A stretch of 13,857 nt of DNA from Promicromonosporaceae bacterium (GCA_009780755.1 WQZL01000053.1:1-13857); one strand, 5' to 3'. Counted from the first letter of the stretch, positions 7,180 through 13,857 are shown. Numbers and translations are program-made. Notes: generated from the sequence alone by a model not told the origin.

Positions 7180-8584
7180 CGACGCTGCGCACTTTCGCGA
7201 GATGACGGTTGCGCAATCTGAAGCCGACTGCGGTAATGGTGGTAAAGGTAGCCAGCGGCATTGCCCAGGGTAGGCCGGGGTCGGTCACACCGCGTACCCG
7301 CAACGGCGTATTGGTTCGGTGGCCCCGCCCGCTGCGGCCATCGCCAAGTTGCCCCATATCCCCAGAACCCCAGGCGTATAAATAGCCATCGGCTGATACC
7401 GCATAGGAGTTAAACACGGTTGCGTCCACTGCAATGATATCCTGTAGCCGCCCCTTCTCTGAGCGACCGCGCACTAACACTGGCGCACTGATACGAGTCG
7501 AAAAATCATCCCCATCGCCTCTTTGGCCCCGCAGGTTATCTCCCCAGGCGTAAATGGTACCGTCGATAGTAAGCGCGAGAGAGTGAGCCTCGCCCGAGGA
7601 TACCGATAAAATGTCGACAAGCCGCCCATCCCCCGTAACCCCAACCACTGACACCGGCGTAATTTGCTTAAGCGCATCGCGACTCCACTCGAGGCCATTT
7701 CCAAGTTCCCCTGAGAAGTTTCGCCCCCAGGAGTAGACTGCACCATCGATTGCGACAGCGAGAGAGTGTTCTCCTCCTGCGGAGATGGCCGCGATGTTTT
7801 CTAGATATCCATTATCGCCAACACCGCGTACACGCACCGGCACTGATGAGGAGTTGCCTGTTCGGAAATCGCCTCTCCCGTTACCAAGCTGCCCACCCCA
7901 ATTCCTGCCCCAAGCAAACACATGCCCCTCAGCGCCGAGTGCCAGTGAGAAATCTCTGCCTGCGGACACAGCCACGATATTCTCCAAGTAGCCAATGCCA
8001 TCTACTCCCAAGACTCGCGCGGGCGTTGCTTGGGCAAAACCGAAGGCGCCGTAATCGCGTTGGTATCCCGCCCCATCTCCAAGGCGGCCGTATCCAGCGT
8101 CTCCCCAGGCATACACGTTTCCTGCTACCGTCACCGCGAGAGAATGCGCGTGCCCTGTCGACACTCCAATCACATCTTCCAAGTAGCCTATTCCCCCAAC
8201 ACCGACTACCCTCACCGGTGTCGTTTGCGTGAGATCTCTGCGAAAGTTCATGTCGCGCCATGAGGTATCTCTGTTCCGACTGGCCCCATCTCCAAGCTGC
8301 CCATATGTGTCATCGCCCCAGGCGTACACTCTGCCGTCGGAGGTTAATGCCAGAGAATGCGATTGAAGAGCTTCCACGAGGTCGATTGGTGATCGACCCG
8401 CCGAGACTGTCACCACATTCTCAAGATAGCCCTCACCACCCACACCTCGCACGCGAAGCGGCCTGGCAGACTCATGGCCAAGCTCGCTGCGGCCATCGCC
8501 AAGTTGACCGAACCAACCAGTCCCCCATGAGTAGACGTGGCCCGCACTGGAAACCGCATGAACTCGACCAGAACCCGAGGACAC
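7157..8584 (-). CDS. RCC1-repeat seven-bladed beta-propeller protein, 5' end uncertain
   Basis: The recognisable frame runs from a GTG at 8584 to a TGA inside the palindrome (475 residues). It holds seven RCC1 units of the form YLENIVAVSAG-x-HSLAL-x-DG-x-VYAWG-x-GQLGDG, with AWG or SWG motifs near residues 20, 89, 160, 225, 286, 347 and 405. Seven units make a complete propeller. The first strand of blade 1 (SYLTNIFAVSSG) is encoded upstream of the GTG, where the frame is open to 8728 but has no ATG, GTG or TTG, and the GTG has no ribosome site. The true N-terminus is therefore probably reached by a frameshift or was lost. No signal peptide is visible. After the last blade a hydrophobic stretch (about 439-455) followed by Arg/His/Lys could be a membrane anchor. 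Bacterial RCC1 proteins mostly lack known functions; protein-protein binding is a guess. Possible pseudogene. Confidence 0.85.
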   Translation of the reverse strand: MSSGSGRVHAVSSAGHVYSWGTGWFGQLGDGRSELGHESARPLRVRGVGGEGYLENVVTVSAGRSPIDLVEALQSHSLALTSDGRVYAWGDDTYGQLGDGASRNRDTSWRDMNFRRDLTQTTPVRVVGVGGIGYLEDVIGVSTGHAHSLAVTVAGNVYAWGDAGYGRLGDGAGYQRDYGAFGFAQATPARVLGVDGIGYLENIVAVSAGRDFSLALGAEGHVFAWGRNWGGQLGNGRGDFRTGNSSSVPVRVRGVGDNGYLENIAAISAGGEHSLAVAIDGAVYSWGRNFSGELGNGLEWSRDALKQITPVSVVGVTGDGRLVDILSVSSGEAHSLALTIDGTIYAWGDNLRGQRGDGDDFSTRISAPVLVRGRSEKGRLQDIIAVDATVFNSYAVSADGYLYAWGSGDMGQLGDGRSGRGHRTNTPLRVRGVTDPGLPWAMPLATFTTITAVGFRLRNRHLAKVRSVVEVGSLR

Positions 8585-8598
8585 AGCAAAAATATTCG

Positions 8599-9120
8599 TT
8601 AGGTAAGAGCTTTCCGAGACAACCAGTGCAAGGTGGGTGAAGACGCTACATTCATCAACTGAAGAAGTGCGACAGCCGTCAAGGCTGTCATCGCCAACAG
8701 AGAAATTACGATGAGTGTTCTCCAGCTAAACACGGCACTCAACCCACTCACCAGACGAAACATAGCGGGCACACCCAGAATCAGGGAGAGCATCTGCAAA
8801 ATTGTGAAAACCCACTTAACCCAACGAACTCCAAAATAGATGGCGATAATTGCAGCGGCCTGTGCGCCGATTCCCCACCATGTCTCCACATAGAACACAT
8901 CTCCTACAGCGAAGGCGAAAAAAGTAAAGGCAAATTGCATTAAAAAGAACCAAGCAAGAGCCGCTAGCAGAATAACCCTGCCCCGACGAGCATCAAGTTC
9001 TCTCCCCGACGCGGGTAGCTCATTGCGTTCTATCGCAATCTGCCGCGTCTTCCAAGCTTCAAAGGCGTCGTCCTTTTGCGCGGCATGGCTCCGAGGAGGT
9101 TGCCGTGTTGAAGTCGTCAT
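8599..9120 (-). CDS. Small membrane protein with four predicted helices, unknown function
   Basis: I do not recognise a family. The 173 residues begin with a charged, hydrophilic N-terminus (1-48, rich in Arg, Glu, Gln). Predicted helices follow at about 49-72, 82-99, 103-123 and 135-157. Lysine and arginine (RWVK) between helices 2 and 3 suggest that loop is cytoplasmic, so both termini should face the cytoplasm. The ATG at 9120 lies 10 bases after the pfkA stop, so co-transcription with pfkA is likely, though only a weak AGG precedes it. Its stop at 8599 lies inside the upstream extension of the RCC1 frame, and the two frames differ by a -1 shift. Base composition is visibly more AT-rich than the flanking pfkA gene (parts of 8761-8940 are below 50% GC by eye), which suggests later acquisition. 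Confidence 0.75.
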   Translation of the reverse strand: MTTSTRQPPRSHAAQKDDAFEAWKTRQIAIERNELPASGRELDARRGRVILLAALAWFFLMQFAFTFFAFAVGDVFYVETWWGIGAQAAAIIAIYFGVRWVKWVFTILQMLSLILGVPAMFRLVSGLSAVFSWRTLIVISLLAMTALTAVALLQLMNVASSPTLHWLSRKALT

Positions 9121-9130
9121 CGGCGCCTGC

Positions 9131-10156
9131 TTACGCCAGGGCGGTGGCTACGTCTAGGAGTTCGGTGGGGACGTGCTTTACCTTGCCGGCGATCTCGGAG
9201 AGAGGCACGAGAACGATCTCGTCAGCCTGTAAGGCCGTCATCACGTTGGTTTCGCCGTTAGCGATGGCATCGATAGCGGCCACACCGAAGCGGGAGCCGA
9301 GGATGCGGTCGGCTGGGGTGGGTGAGCCGCCGCGTTGCACATGTCCGAGTACCGTGACTCGGGTGTCGAAGCCGGTGCGTTCGGCAATCTCACACTTCAG
9401 CCGCTCCGATACAGAACCTGCGACGATCTCCCCGAATTGGCCAAGTTCGGTCTCGTACTGCATCGCCGTGCCCTTGGCCGGAACCGCGCCCTCGGCCACC
9501 ACGATGATCGAGAACGAGGCATGTGCCCGGTGTCGGTGTTTGAGCTGTCGTACCACCTGCTCGATGTCGAAGGGGCGTTCCGGGGCGAGTACCACCTCGG
9601 CGCCGCCCGCGATGCCCGCGGTTGCGGCGATCCATCCCGCGTGACGGCCCATAACCTCTACCAGCAGGACGCGGTTGTGCGACTCGGCAGTGGTACGAAT
9701 CCGATCAACGGCCTCGGTGGCGATGGTTACCGCCGTGTTGAAGCCGATGGAACGTTCGGTGCCCCACACGTCGTTGTCGATGGTTTTGGGGATGCCGACG
9801 ATTTTTATGCCCTCATCGGCCACCTTGGAAGCCGCGTGCAGCGTGCCGTCGCCGCCGATGACGATCACCGCGTCGATTCGCTCGGCCTCTAGGGTGGCGA
9901 GTACGGCATCCATAGAACCGTCTGCCTTCTTGGGGTGGAAGCGAGCGGTGCCCAGCAGGGTGCCACCCAGGGGCAGCACGTTGCGGATTTGCGGACGACT
10001 CAGCGACATCACGTCGCCATCGGCCAGACCCTGCCAGCCGTTACGGAAGCCGATAATGGAGGCGCCATGCTCCATCTCGCCGCGCTTGACGATGGCGCGG
10101 ATCGCCGCGTTCAGGCCGGGCACGTCTCCGCCGCCGGTCAGCAGTCCAACACGCAC
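9131..10156 (-). CDS. pfkA: 6-phosphofructokinase
   Basis: A 341-residue cytoplasmic enzyme that phosphorylates fructose 6-phosphate to fructose 1,6-bisphosphate in glycolysis. The start is GTG with an AGGGGA ribosome site six bases upstream. Its numbering follows E. coli PfkA closely: GGDGT (101-105), PKTIDND (123-129, catalytic D127), MGRHAGW (169-175, R171), and GHVQRGGSPTPADR (271-284). Gly104 is typical of ATP users and Lys124 of PPi users; the Gly104/Lys124 pair is the combination known from ATP-dependent PFKs of actinomycetes such as Streptomyces. ATP is the more likely donor. The N-terminal phosphate loop reads GGGDVPGLN, where Cys, Ala or Ser is commoner than Val. It may be transcribed together with the membrane protein and RCC1 genes downstream. 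Confidence 0.95.
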   Translation of the reverse strand: MRVGLLTGGGDVPGLNAAIRAIVKRGEMEHGASIIGFRNGWQGLADGDVMSLSRPQIRNVLPLGGTLLGTARFHPKKADGSMDAVLATLEAERIDAVIVIGGDGTLHAASKVADEGIKIVGIPKTIDNDVWGTERSIGFNTAVTIATEAVDRIRTTAESHNRVLLVEVMGRHAGWIAATAGIAGGAEVVLAPERPFDIEQVVRQLKHRHRAHASFSIIVVAEGAVPAKGTAMQYETELGQFGEIVAGSVSERLKCEIAERTGFDTRVTVLGHVQRGGSPTPADRILGSRFGVAAIDAIANGETNVMTALQADEIVLVPLSEIAGKVKHVPTELLDVATALA

Positions 10157-10192
10157 AGTAATCCCCTAACGTTAGGTGTTACGTAGATTCTA
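10157..10192 (-). promoter_or_regulatory. pfkA leader: -10-like box, 12-bp palindrome and ribosome site
   Basis: On the minus strand a TAGAAT box (plus 10187-10192) is followed by the perfect 12-bp palindrome CCTAACGTTAGG (10165-10176) and then an AGGGGA ribosome site six bases before the GTG. The palindrome partly overlaps the ribosome site, so it could be an operator or a small hairpin limiting initiation. No good -35 is seen. The 57-base gap after the YdcZ gene is otherwise empty. Confidence 0.4.
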
Positions 10193-10213
10193 ATTGCCGA
10201 CCTTAGCCTTTTC

Positions 10214-11314
10214 CTACTTCGCCCGCGTCGTGCTGGCGGGCACGGCAACGGCGCAGAAGGTCAACGCGACGGCGATGATCGAGGTGAGGGGCAAGTCTTG
10301 ACCGCGGACGGTCACATCTAGCAGCACCCCGCCACTGATCTGCCCGGCGATTAGCGACAGAGCCAGCAACAGAACACCGATTTTGTGCACCACGGCCGCC
10401 GCGGTGCCGATAAACAGCGCGCCAAGCACCCCGCCGGTGTACATCCACCACTGTCCAGGGAAGGCGGTGGTGGGAAGACCGGAGACTGCTAGGGCAATCG
10501 CCGCTACCACGGCCAACGCAATCGTGCCCACCACAAAGTTGATGAAGGTAGCCGACAGTGCTCCAGACAAGCGGTATGTGTGATCGCCGACGATATCGGT
10601 GGCCGCGGTGGTCTCTACCCGGCCGTTTACTGCATGCTGCGCCGCCACACATACTCCGGCGATTATGGGCAGTGCGAGCAGGTACCACTGATCGAGGTTC
10701 CCCAGTCGAGTCCATTGCGCCACCAGGATTGCAGAGATCGCCAAGGCCGGGCCAATCGCCCTAAACACCGTGATGGGTCGTTGGCCACCGGGGGCGAAGC
10801 CGAGGCGGTCACAGAACAAGGAGGAGACGGATTGCCCAGCCGTGGTCGCCACCACGAACATCGAAATACCCAGAGCGCCGACGGTGATGGACTGCGACGC
10901 CACGAACAGTCCACCAGCGGCGCCGCCGATCACCTGAAACCAACGCAAGCGACCAATGCCAGCGACTCCCGGATGCCTGGACTTATCTGCGTCGGTTGCC
11001 TTTAAGCGTCCGGCTCGTAACGAGGCCCACACCCGGCCAACGCCTTGACGAGCCTTAGGAACACAGGCCAGCATCGCCGTCAGGATGAGGGCAGCCGAGG
11101 CGAACGAAATGACGGCCACGACGATGCCATTTCGCGGCTCTGCGGCCGCCAACGGCGCATTCAGATAGCTGGTGAAGGAGCCATTGACGTGACTTTGTAG
11201 TGCCGAAACCAGCCCGGCACCGAAGGCGGCCAACACGAACAGCGCCTTTAGCCGGTCGAAGCGGCTTTTGGACTCCGTGGCGGACATGACAGTTGAGTCT
11301 GATGTAGTGGTCAC
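10214..11314 (-). CDS. Double YdcZ/DUF606-domain membrane transporter (paralogue A)
   Basis: A 366-residue protein of the DMT_YdcZ (DUF606) family in the drug/metabolite transporter superfamily. Two homologous halves are fused. Half 1 (about 25-190) has GAGLVSALQSHVNGSF, the VISFASAALILT helix and GGAAGGLFVASQSITVGALG; half 2 (about 205-362) has QHAVNGRV, TFINFVVGTIAL and TGGVLGALFIGTAAAVVHKIG. Each half has about five helices. Single-domain YdcZ proteins of about 150 residues usually work as pairs, so this fusion is probably complete alone. The substrate is unknown. The first start is GTG at 11314, with a possible leaderless TACTCT box upstream; an ATG at 11287 is an alternative. It is clearly a tandem duplicate of the gene upstream and has a longer hydrophilic N-terminus (MTTTSDSTVMSATESKS). 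Confidence 0.88.
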   Translation of the reverse strand: MTTTSDSTVMSATESKSRFDRLKALFVLAAFGAGLVSALQSHVNGSFTSYLNAPLAAAEPRNGIVVAVISFASAALILTAMLACVPKARQGVGRVWASLRAGRLKATDADKSRHPGVAGIGRLRWFQVIGGAAGGLFVASQSITVGALGISMFVVATTAGQSVSSLFCDRLGFAPGGQRPITVFRAIGPALAISAILVAQWTRLGNLDQWYLLALPIIAGVCVAAQHAVNGRVETTAATDIVGDHTYRLSGALSATFINFVVGTIALAVVAAIALAVSGLPTTAFPGQWWMYTGGVLGALFIGTAAAVVHKIGVLLLALSLIAGQISGGVLLDVTVRGQDLPLTSIIAVALTFCAVAVPASTTRAK

Positions 11315-11322
11315 GGAAGGCC

Positions 11323-11328
11323 AGAGTA
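11323..11328 (-). promoter_or_regulatory. Possible leaderless-type -10 box before YdcZ paralogue A
   Basis: TACTCT on the minus strand ends eight bases before the GTG at 11314. No ribosome site is present in front of that GTG, so a leaderless transcript starting at or beside the GTG is possible. No -35 is recognisable. The 66-base gap between the two YdcZ genes contains nothing else that I can support. Confidence 0.3.
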
Positions 11329-11380
11329 GGACTTTTCGTCTGTCCGGATGGGCACTAGGCGGCTAGTGTCGCATCACCTG

Positions 11381-12433
11381 TCACCCGTCGTCCTTGCGAC
11401 GACCTACCAGCTTGGGAGCGGCGACGGCGCAGAAGGTCAGCGCGACGGCGATGAACATCCGGGTTGCGAGGTCGGCGCCTTGGGCCAAGTCGAGCAGCAG
11501 GCCGCCGGTGACCTGCCCGGCAATCAGCGAAAGTGCCAGCAGCAGCACCCCGATGCGGTGCACGACGGCGGCCGCAGTACCGATGAAGATCACGCCTAAC
11601 ACTCCCCCGGTGTACAGCCACCAGGTACTCGGGAAGCCACCGTCCGGCAACCCTTGAATGATTAGCGCAATAACCAACACGACCAGCAGCGTTACGGTGC
11701 CGACGACAAAGTTAATGAAGGTGGCGGTGAAGGTGCCGGTGCTGCGTTCCACCTTCCCTGCCTTCGTCACATCCGCGGCGGCGGTAGCCACCACACGGCC
11801 ATTCACCGCGTGCTGCATGGCTACCACCACACCTGCGATCATGGGCAGCGCGAGCAAGTACCACTGATCGGCGTCGCCGAAGGTGCCCCAGCGGGCTACG
11901 AACACCGCGGCAATGGCTAGCAGGGGGCCGAGCGCGCGGCCGATGGTGAGGGGATGCCTGCCGCCGGGGGCCAGACCGAGCAGGTCGCAGCATAGCGAAG
12001 ATAGCGATTGGCCGGCGGTGACGGAGACCACGAACAGCGCCACACCGATTGACCCGACGGTGATGCCCTGGGCCGCGACGAAGAATCCTCCAGCGGCCCC
12101 GCCCATCACCTGGAACCAGCGCAGACGGCCAATGTCCGGCACGCTCGGATGGGCGGCAAGTTCGGCAGCGGTGGCCCGTTTGCGGCCAGCACGCAGCGAG
12201 GCCCACACCCGGCCGATGCCCTCGCGCCCCTTTGGGAAAAGCAATAGCAGCAGCGTCAATATCGCCGCGCCCGAGGCGAAGCTGATGGTAGCGGCCAGGA
12301 TGCCATTGTCGAGGGTCGTGCCAAGACGGCCGTTGACGAAGGTTTGCAGCGAGCCGACGAGACCGGCCCCGAACCCCGCAAACACGCCCAGCAGACGCCG
12401 GCGGTCACAGGAGTGTTCAGCCGTGACCGTCAT
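11381..12433 (-). CDS. Double YdcZ/DUF606-domain membrane transporter (paralogue B)
   Basis: A 350-residue paralogue of the neighbouring gene with the same two-half DMT_YdcZ layout. Long blocks are nearly identical in both, for example IGRLRWFQV-GGAAGG, DQWYLLALP-IAGV, TFINFVVGT and LLLALSLIAGQ. Half 1 carries GAGLVGSLQTFVNGRL, half 2 MQHAVNGRV. The ATG at 12433 overlaps the end of the popT gene by 17 bases and has an AGGAG site seven bases upstream, so its translation is likely coupled to popT. About ten membrane helices are expected. The C-terminus is charged (KLVGRRKDDG). Family knowledge gives an integral-membrane transporter of uncharacterised substrate; two diverged copies in tandem may form a heteromeric pair or serve different substrates. 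Confidence 0.88.
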   Translation of the reverse strand: MTVTAEHSCDRRRLLGVFAGFGAGLVGSLQTFVNGRLGTTLDNGILAATISFASGAAILTLLLLLFPKGREGIGRVWASLRAGRKRATAAELAAHPSVPDIGRLRWFQVMGGAAGGFFVAAQGITVGSIGVALFVVSVTAGQSLSSLCCDLLGLAPGGRHPLTIGRALGPLLAIAAVFVARWGTFGDADQWYLLALPMIAGVVVAMQHAVNGRVVATAAADVTKAGKVERSTGTFTATFINFVVGTVTLLVVLVIALIIQGLPDGGFPSTWWLYTGGVLGVIFIGTAAAVVHRIGVLLLALSLIAGQVTGGLLLDLAQGADLATRMFIAVALTFCAVAAPKLVGRRKDDG

Positions 12434-13325
12434 CGGGCACTCCTGCCGCCACCGCAGCCTGCTTGTGCTTGCCCTCCAAATGGCCCATCAGCAGGCCGAG
12501 GCCAAGGCCCAACACGACTAGCACACCCGCCACCGCAAATTGCCCAGCCGAAACTCCGGCATAAACGATGGCTTCGTCATCGGGGGTGGCCTCCCGCATG
12601 AGTGGCACCAGAATCATGATCGTGGAAGCCAGCACCAAGCCAATGATGACGTGGTAGAAGCGGCTGTGCGCACGGTCGATGGCCAGTTCTACCACCTTGG
12701 AAAACAGCGGCAGAATGATGACGGCGCCAAGGGCGATGGGCAAGAACACATGCACCACCGACTGGGTAACGCCATCGTTGAGCGCAAAACCGTCCAACAT
12801 CGGGTGGTAAAGGCCAAGAATAATCAACAGGTTTGATGTACTCAGGCCAGGGATCAACACGCTCAGGCCGATGATCGCCCCCGCCAGCAGGAATCCGACA
12901 AAGTTGGCCGGTACGTTGCCCGATGCCTCGCGCAGCGCAAAGAAGCCCCCGAGGGAGACGATCAGGGAGCCAAGCAGCCAGGCCCAGTCGCTGCCGCTGC
13001 GCGCCGTCTGCTCGGCAGCCGTACGCCACAGCGCGGGAATGGTGCCGACGATCACGCCCGCAAAGCCCCACAGCACCGCCACCTGGAAGTTCTCATAGGC
13101 CCAACCCAGTGGCCGCGACAGCAGCACCAGGCCAAGCACGCCGCCGATGCCAATCGGAATGAAGAACGGGAAGTCCACCCTAAATCGCTCCCGCAGATGC
13201 GCCAGGAAGCGGATGATCCGCTCGTAGAGGCCAAGGATCGCGGCGAGTACCCCACCCGACAACCCCGGCAAGATGAACCCGAGGGCCATGATTGCGCCCT
13301 TAACGACGCGGATAAACCAGTCCAT
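12417..13325 (-). CDS. popT: DUF368 family polyprenyl-phosphate transporter (PopT-like)
   Basis: A 302-residue integral membrane protein of the DUF368 family, members of which (PopT) recycle undecaprenyl phosphate across the cytoplasmic membrane for peptidoglycan and other envelope polymers. The internal duplication typical of the family is clear: PGLSGGVLAAILGLYERIIR (20-39) and PGLSTSNLLIILGLYHPML (159-177). Eight or so helices are expected; the C-terminal tail is charged and His/Lys-containing (EGKHKQ). The frame can start two codons earlier at a TTG (13331); the ATG at 13325 is preferred. The ribosome site is weak for both. It lies 28 bases after polA and overlaps the downstream YdcZ gene by 17 bases, suggesting an operon. 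Assignment to the family is firm; the exact lipid substrate is inferred from characterised members. Confidence 0.9.
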   Translation of the reverse strand: MDWFIRVVKGAIMALGFILPGLSGGVLAAILGLYERIIRFLAHLRERFRVDFPFFIPIGIGGVLGLVLLSRPLGWAYENFQVAVLWGFAGVIVGTIPALWRTAAEQTARSGSDWAWLLGSLIVSLGGFFALREASGNVPANFVGFLLAGAIIGLSVLIPGLSTSNLLIILGLYHPMLDGFALNDGVTQSVVHVFLPIALGAVIILPLFSKVVELAIDRAHSRFYHVIIGLVLASTIMILVPLMREATPDDEAIVYAGVSAGQFAVAGVLVVLGLGLGLLMGHLEGKHKQAAVAAGVPDDGHG

Positions 13326-13353
13326 GAACAAGAGAACCTATCAGTAGCAGCGG

Positions 13354-13857
13354 TCAGTGTCCGGCGTCGTGCCAGGTGTTGCCGATGCCGACGGTTACCT
13401 CTAGGGGCACGGTTAGTTCGATGGCGGCGTCCATCTCGGTGACAACCACCTCCTGTGTGGTGGCCAGCTCGCCAGGCGCGACCTCAACCACCAGCTCATC
13501 GTGTACTTGCAGCAGCAGGCGCGAGGCTAGGCCGCGGGCGTCGAACTCGCGTTGCACGCGCAACATGGCCACCTTGATGATGTCGGCGGCGCTGCCCTGA
13601 ATGGGGGCGTTAAGGGCCATGCGTTCGGCCATTGTCCGTCGCTGCCGGTTATCGCTGGTCAGATCGGGCAGGTAACGGCGCCTGCCGAGCAGGGTGGCGG
13701 TGTAGCCGGTCTTGCGGGCTTCCTCCACCACGGATTCCAGATAGTCGCGGACGCCACCGAAGCGGGCAAAGTAGTCATCCATCAACGTCTGCGCCTCCGC
13801 TGGGGAGGTGCCGAGCTGATGAGAGAGACCCAAGGCAGACAACCCATCGGCCAGGCC
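13354..13857 (-). CDS. polA: DNA polymerase I, C-terminal 167 residues (5' part beyond the window)
   Basis: This is the 3' end of polA, the repair and Okazaki-fragment-processing polymerase. The fragment covers the O-helix end through the palm to the stop. Seen: DYFARFGGVRDYLE, GYTATLLGRRRYLPDL, ERMALNAPIQGSAADIIK and the catalytic motif C LLQVHDELVVEV with H119, D120, E121 of the fragment (E. coli H881, D882, E883). The C-terminus GNTWHDAGH matches the family ending. At the edge the O-helix motif reads GLADGLSALG where family A polymerases have GL-x-YG-x-SA-x-G, so the conserved Tyr (E. coli Y766) is Asp here. The rest of the gene lies past the right edge, so exonuclease domains cannot be judged. 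It is followed 28 bases later by popT. Confidence 0.97.
   Translation of the reverse strand, partial: GLADGLSALGLSHQLGTSPAEAQTLMDDYFARFGGVRDYLESVVEEARKTGYTATLLGRRRYLPDLTSDNRQRRTMAERMALNAPIQGSAADIIKVAMLRVQREFDARGLASRLLLQVHDELVVEVAPGELATTQEVVVTEMDAAIELTVPLEVTVGIGNTWHDAGH

Noticed and set aside
8599..8728. Classic -1 slippery heptamer joining the membrane gene to RCC1
   Set aside because: I looked for an X-XXY-YYZ site in the correct frame before the stop at 8599 and found none convincing, so programmed frameshifting is kept only as one possibility.
9335..9892. 185-codon plus-strand frame opposite pfkA
   Set aside because: It is antisense to a complete, strongly conserved phosphofructokinase; the product has no recognisable domain.
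11883..12521. 212-codon plus-strand frame opposite YdcZ paralogue B and the end of popT
   Set aside because: Antisense to two well-supported membrane genes; composition (Arg, Pro, Ala, Ser) is that of a GC-rich shadow frame.

Overview
The window is GC-rich and reads like a stretch of an actinobacterial (Actinomycetota) chromosome, probably a host-associated species. The clues are several GTG starts, at least one gene that looks leaderless (a TANNNT box a few bases before the ATG), a phosphofructokinase with the Gly104/Lys124 active-site pairing, fused double-domain YdcZ/DUF606 transporters, and a large secreted beta-helix repeat protein. I cannot name genus or species from sequence alone. All genes but one run on the minus strand.

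Layout, left to right. 1-2704 (minus, runs off the left edge): N-terminal 901 residues of a secreted protein with a signal peptide, an acidic linker and about 24 Gly-rich right-handed beta-helix repeats; a promoter lies at about 2753-2780. 2854-6270 (minus): a four-gene operon transcribed ABC ATPase, ABC-2 permease, DesK/NarL-type sensor kinase, LuxR-type response regulator, all joined by short overlaps. 6356-7105 (plus): 6-phosphogluconolactonase, the only plus-strand gene, preceded by a leaderless-type -10 box. 7110-7179: a perfect 70-bp palindrome between convergent genes. 7157-9120 (minus): a more AT-rich pair, a four-helix membrane protein followed by a seven-blade RCC1 propeller protein whose first blade begins upstream of any usable start codon. 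9131-10156 (minus): 6-phosphofructokinase. 10214-12433 (minus): two paralogous double YdcZ/DUF606 membrane transporters. 12417-13325 (minus): a DUF368/PopT-type polyprenyl-phosphate transporter. 13354-13857 (minus, runs off the right edge): the C-terminal end of DNA polymerase I.

How the parts relate. The ABC/two-component operon looks like a self-contained sense-and-export module (the gene order resembles Bacillus yvfRSTU). polA, popT and the two YdcZ genes are closely spaced and may be partly co-transcribed; pfkA follows with its own probable promoter. pfkA and pgl serve glycolysis and the oxidative pentose phosphate pathway but are not in one operon. The 7157-9120 pair and the beta-helix gene are the accessory part of the window. 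The strongest oddities are the RCC1 reading-frame problem, the uninterrupted 70-bp palindrome, and a Tyr-to-Asp change in the polymerase O-helix motif. I found no tRNA, rRNA, CRISPR array, transposase or riboswitch, and no gene-free stretch over 300 bases (the longest gap is about 150 bases, 2705-2853).
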